A stretch of 64,000 bases of DNA from Candidatus Roseilinea sp. (GTDB taxonomy: Bacteria; Chloroflexota; Anaerolineae; J036; Brachytrichaceae): contig AP024676.1 of the NCBI GenBank assembly GCA_025998955.1, positions 1,984,001 to 2,048,000 of the forward strand. Reading direction: 5' to 3'. The stretch's first letter is position 1. Each line of letters starts with the position of its first letter. A program made the position numbers and the translations under genes. The notes beneath the pieces were generated by a model. That model did not search any database. It was not told the DNA's origin and saw only the letters and a list, made by a program, of their open reading frames with translations. Positions 63,610 to 64,000 of this stretch are shown here, piece after piece.

Positions 63610-64000
63610 GTGCAAGAAGATTCTAACTGATCGTCTCCGTAGTCGAGAAGTCTGCCGTTTCGGCAACCGGTCGCCAAGGGCCAGACCGATTGAAGTGGTC
63701 TGACCCATCTGCAACAAAGGGGGTGACGAATTCGCAAAAATGCGTATCATTCGCGCCGTTTGTGCGTTGGCTTACGCGGTGAAGCGTTGTGCGCATGTGT
63801 TTAAGAGGGTGTTTTGAAAAGGAGACGGGCAAGGTTGGCCGGCGAACGGAAGTCGCAGCCAACTCGCAGCGAAGCCGACGTAAAGTCGGCTTTGCCCAAT
63901 GTCACGCGCGGATTCATCCGTTGCGTAAGCAGGTGGCTTTCGTATTTTGAACGCCCTTCCAGAGGACGCGAGTGCGGCCAGCAACGTCGCGCAAGCCCGA
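63610..64000. other. Upstream region of the ABC exporter operon to window end
   Basis: No gene is supported in these 391 bases. They should contain the promoter of the exporter operon and hold repeat copy C. The open frame above the chosen GTG extends to 63750 but lacks membrane-protein character there. Confidence 0.5.
63874..63920 (+). repeat. Dispersed two-palindrome repeat, copy C
   Basis: GCCGAC/GTCGGC around GTAAA (63874-63890), then TTTGCCCAAT, then CGGAT/ATCCG around TC (63909-63920). Same order and spacing as copy B, with shorter stems. Confidence 0.5.

Overview
The window looks like the chromosome of a GC-rich, probably Chloroflexota (Anaerolineae-like) bacterium. This is inferred from protein style only: F420-type luciferase-fold oxidoreductases, secreted proteins with long Pro/Thr linkers, and C-terminal tails of the type YIPLVLKN. 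No rRNA or tRNA gene was seen that could confirm it.

Left part (1-20.6 kb) is core metabolism. It holds a polyprenyl synthetase end, an acetyltransferase, an alpha/beta hydrolase joined to a glcD-glcE-glcF glycolate oxidase cluster with a CAP-domain lipoprotein inserted in it, a sugar epimerase, a TrkA-type K+ channel, an acyl-CoA synthetase, an LLM oxidoreductase, a DHDPS-family lyase overlapping a cation/proton antiporter, an enolase-superfamily dehydratase, a five-domain fasciclin protein and the MsrP/MsrQ methionine-sulfoxide repair pair. The antiporter carries a C-terminal rhodanese domain whose catalytic cysteine codon is an in-frame TGA.

Middle part (about 21-47.7 kb) is a chromosomal integron. 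A bona fide integron integrase (46667-47689, +) is divergent from an attI-like region with a consensus-like outward promoter. From it, at least nine gene cassettes run leftward, all on the minus strand, each ending in an attC site of 70-130 bp with matching core sites and an extrahelical base on the expected side. The cassettes are unusual in size and content: HTH/HTH/HEPN; Dam methylase + HerA-like ATPase + NurA-like nuclease (4.3 kb); two secreted proteins; a PIN toxin-antitoxin; a nitrilase; a membrane protein; a DUF3592-like protein; an unknown; and PrcB + subtilase. The distal end is decayed: a truncated cassette gene, two insertion sequences, broken secreted-protein genes (M23 peptidase, PA14/dockerin), an IS982 element, half attC sites and a second attI-like sequence at 21.83-21.90 kb in front of a CPBP protease.

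Right part (47.7-64 kb) returns to core genes: a sugar ABC importer, a second copy of the IS that also sits at 31 kb, two unknown proteins with a 38-residue membrane protein, a BaeRF-type protein, oligoendopeptidase F, an ISKra4-type element with a 9-bp target duplication, an RRM protein with its own promoter and terminator, and a heterodimeric ABC exporter. Three copies of a two-palindrome intergenic repeat and several GCAGA-headed hairpins are scattered through the core regions.
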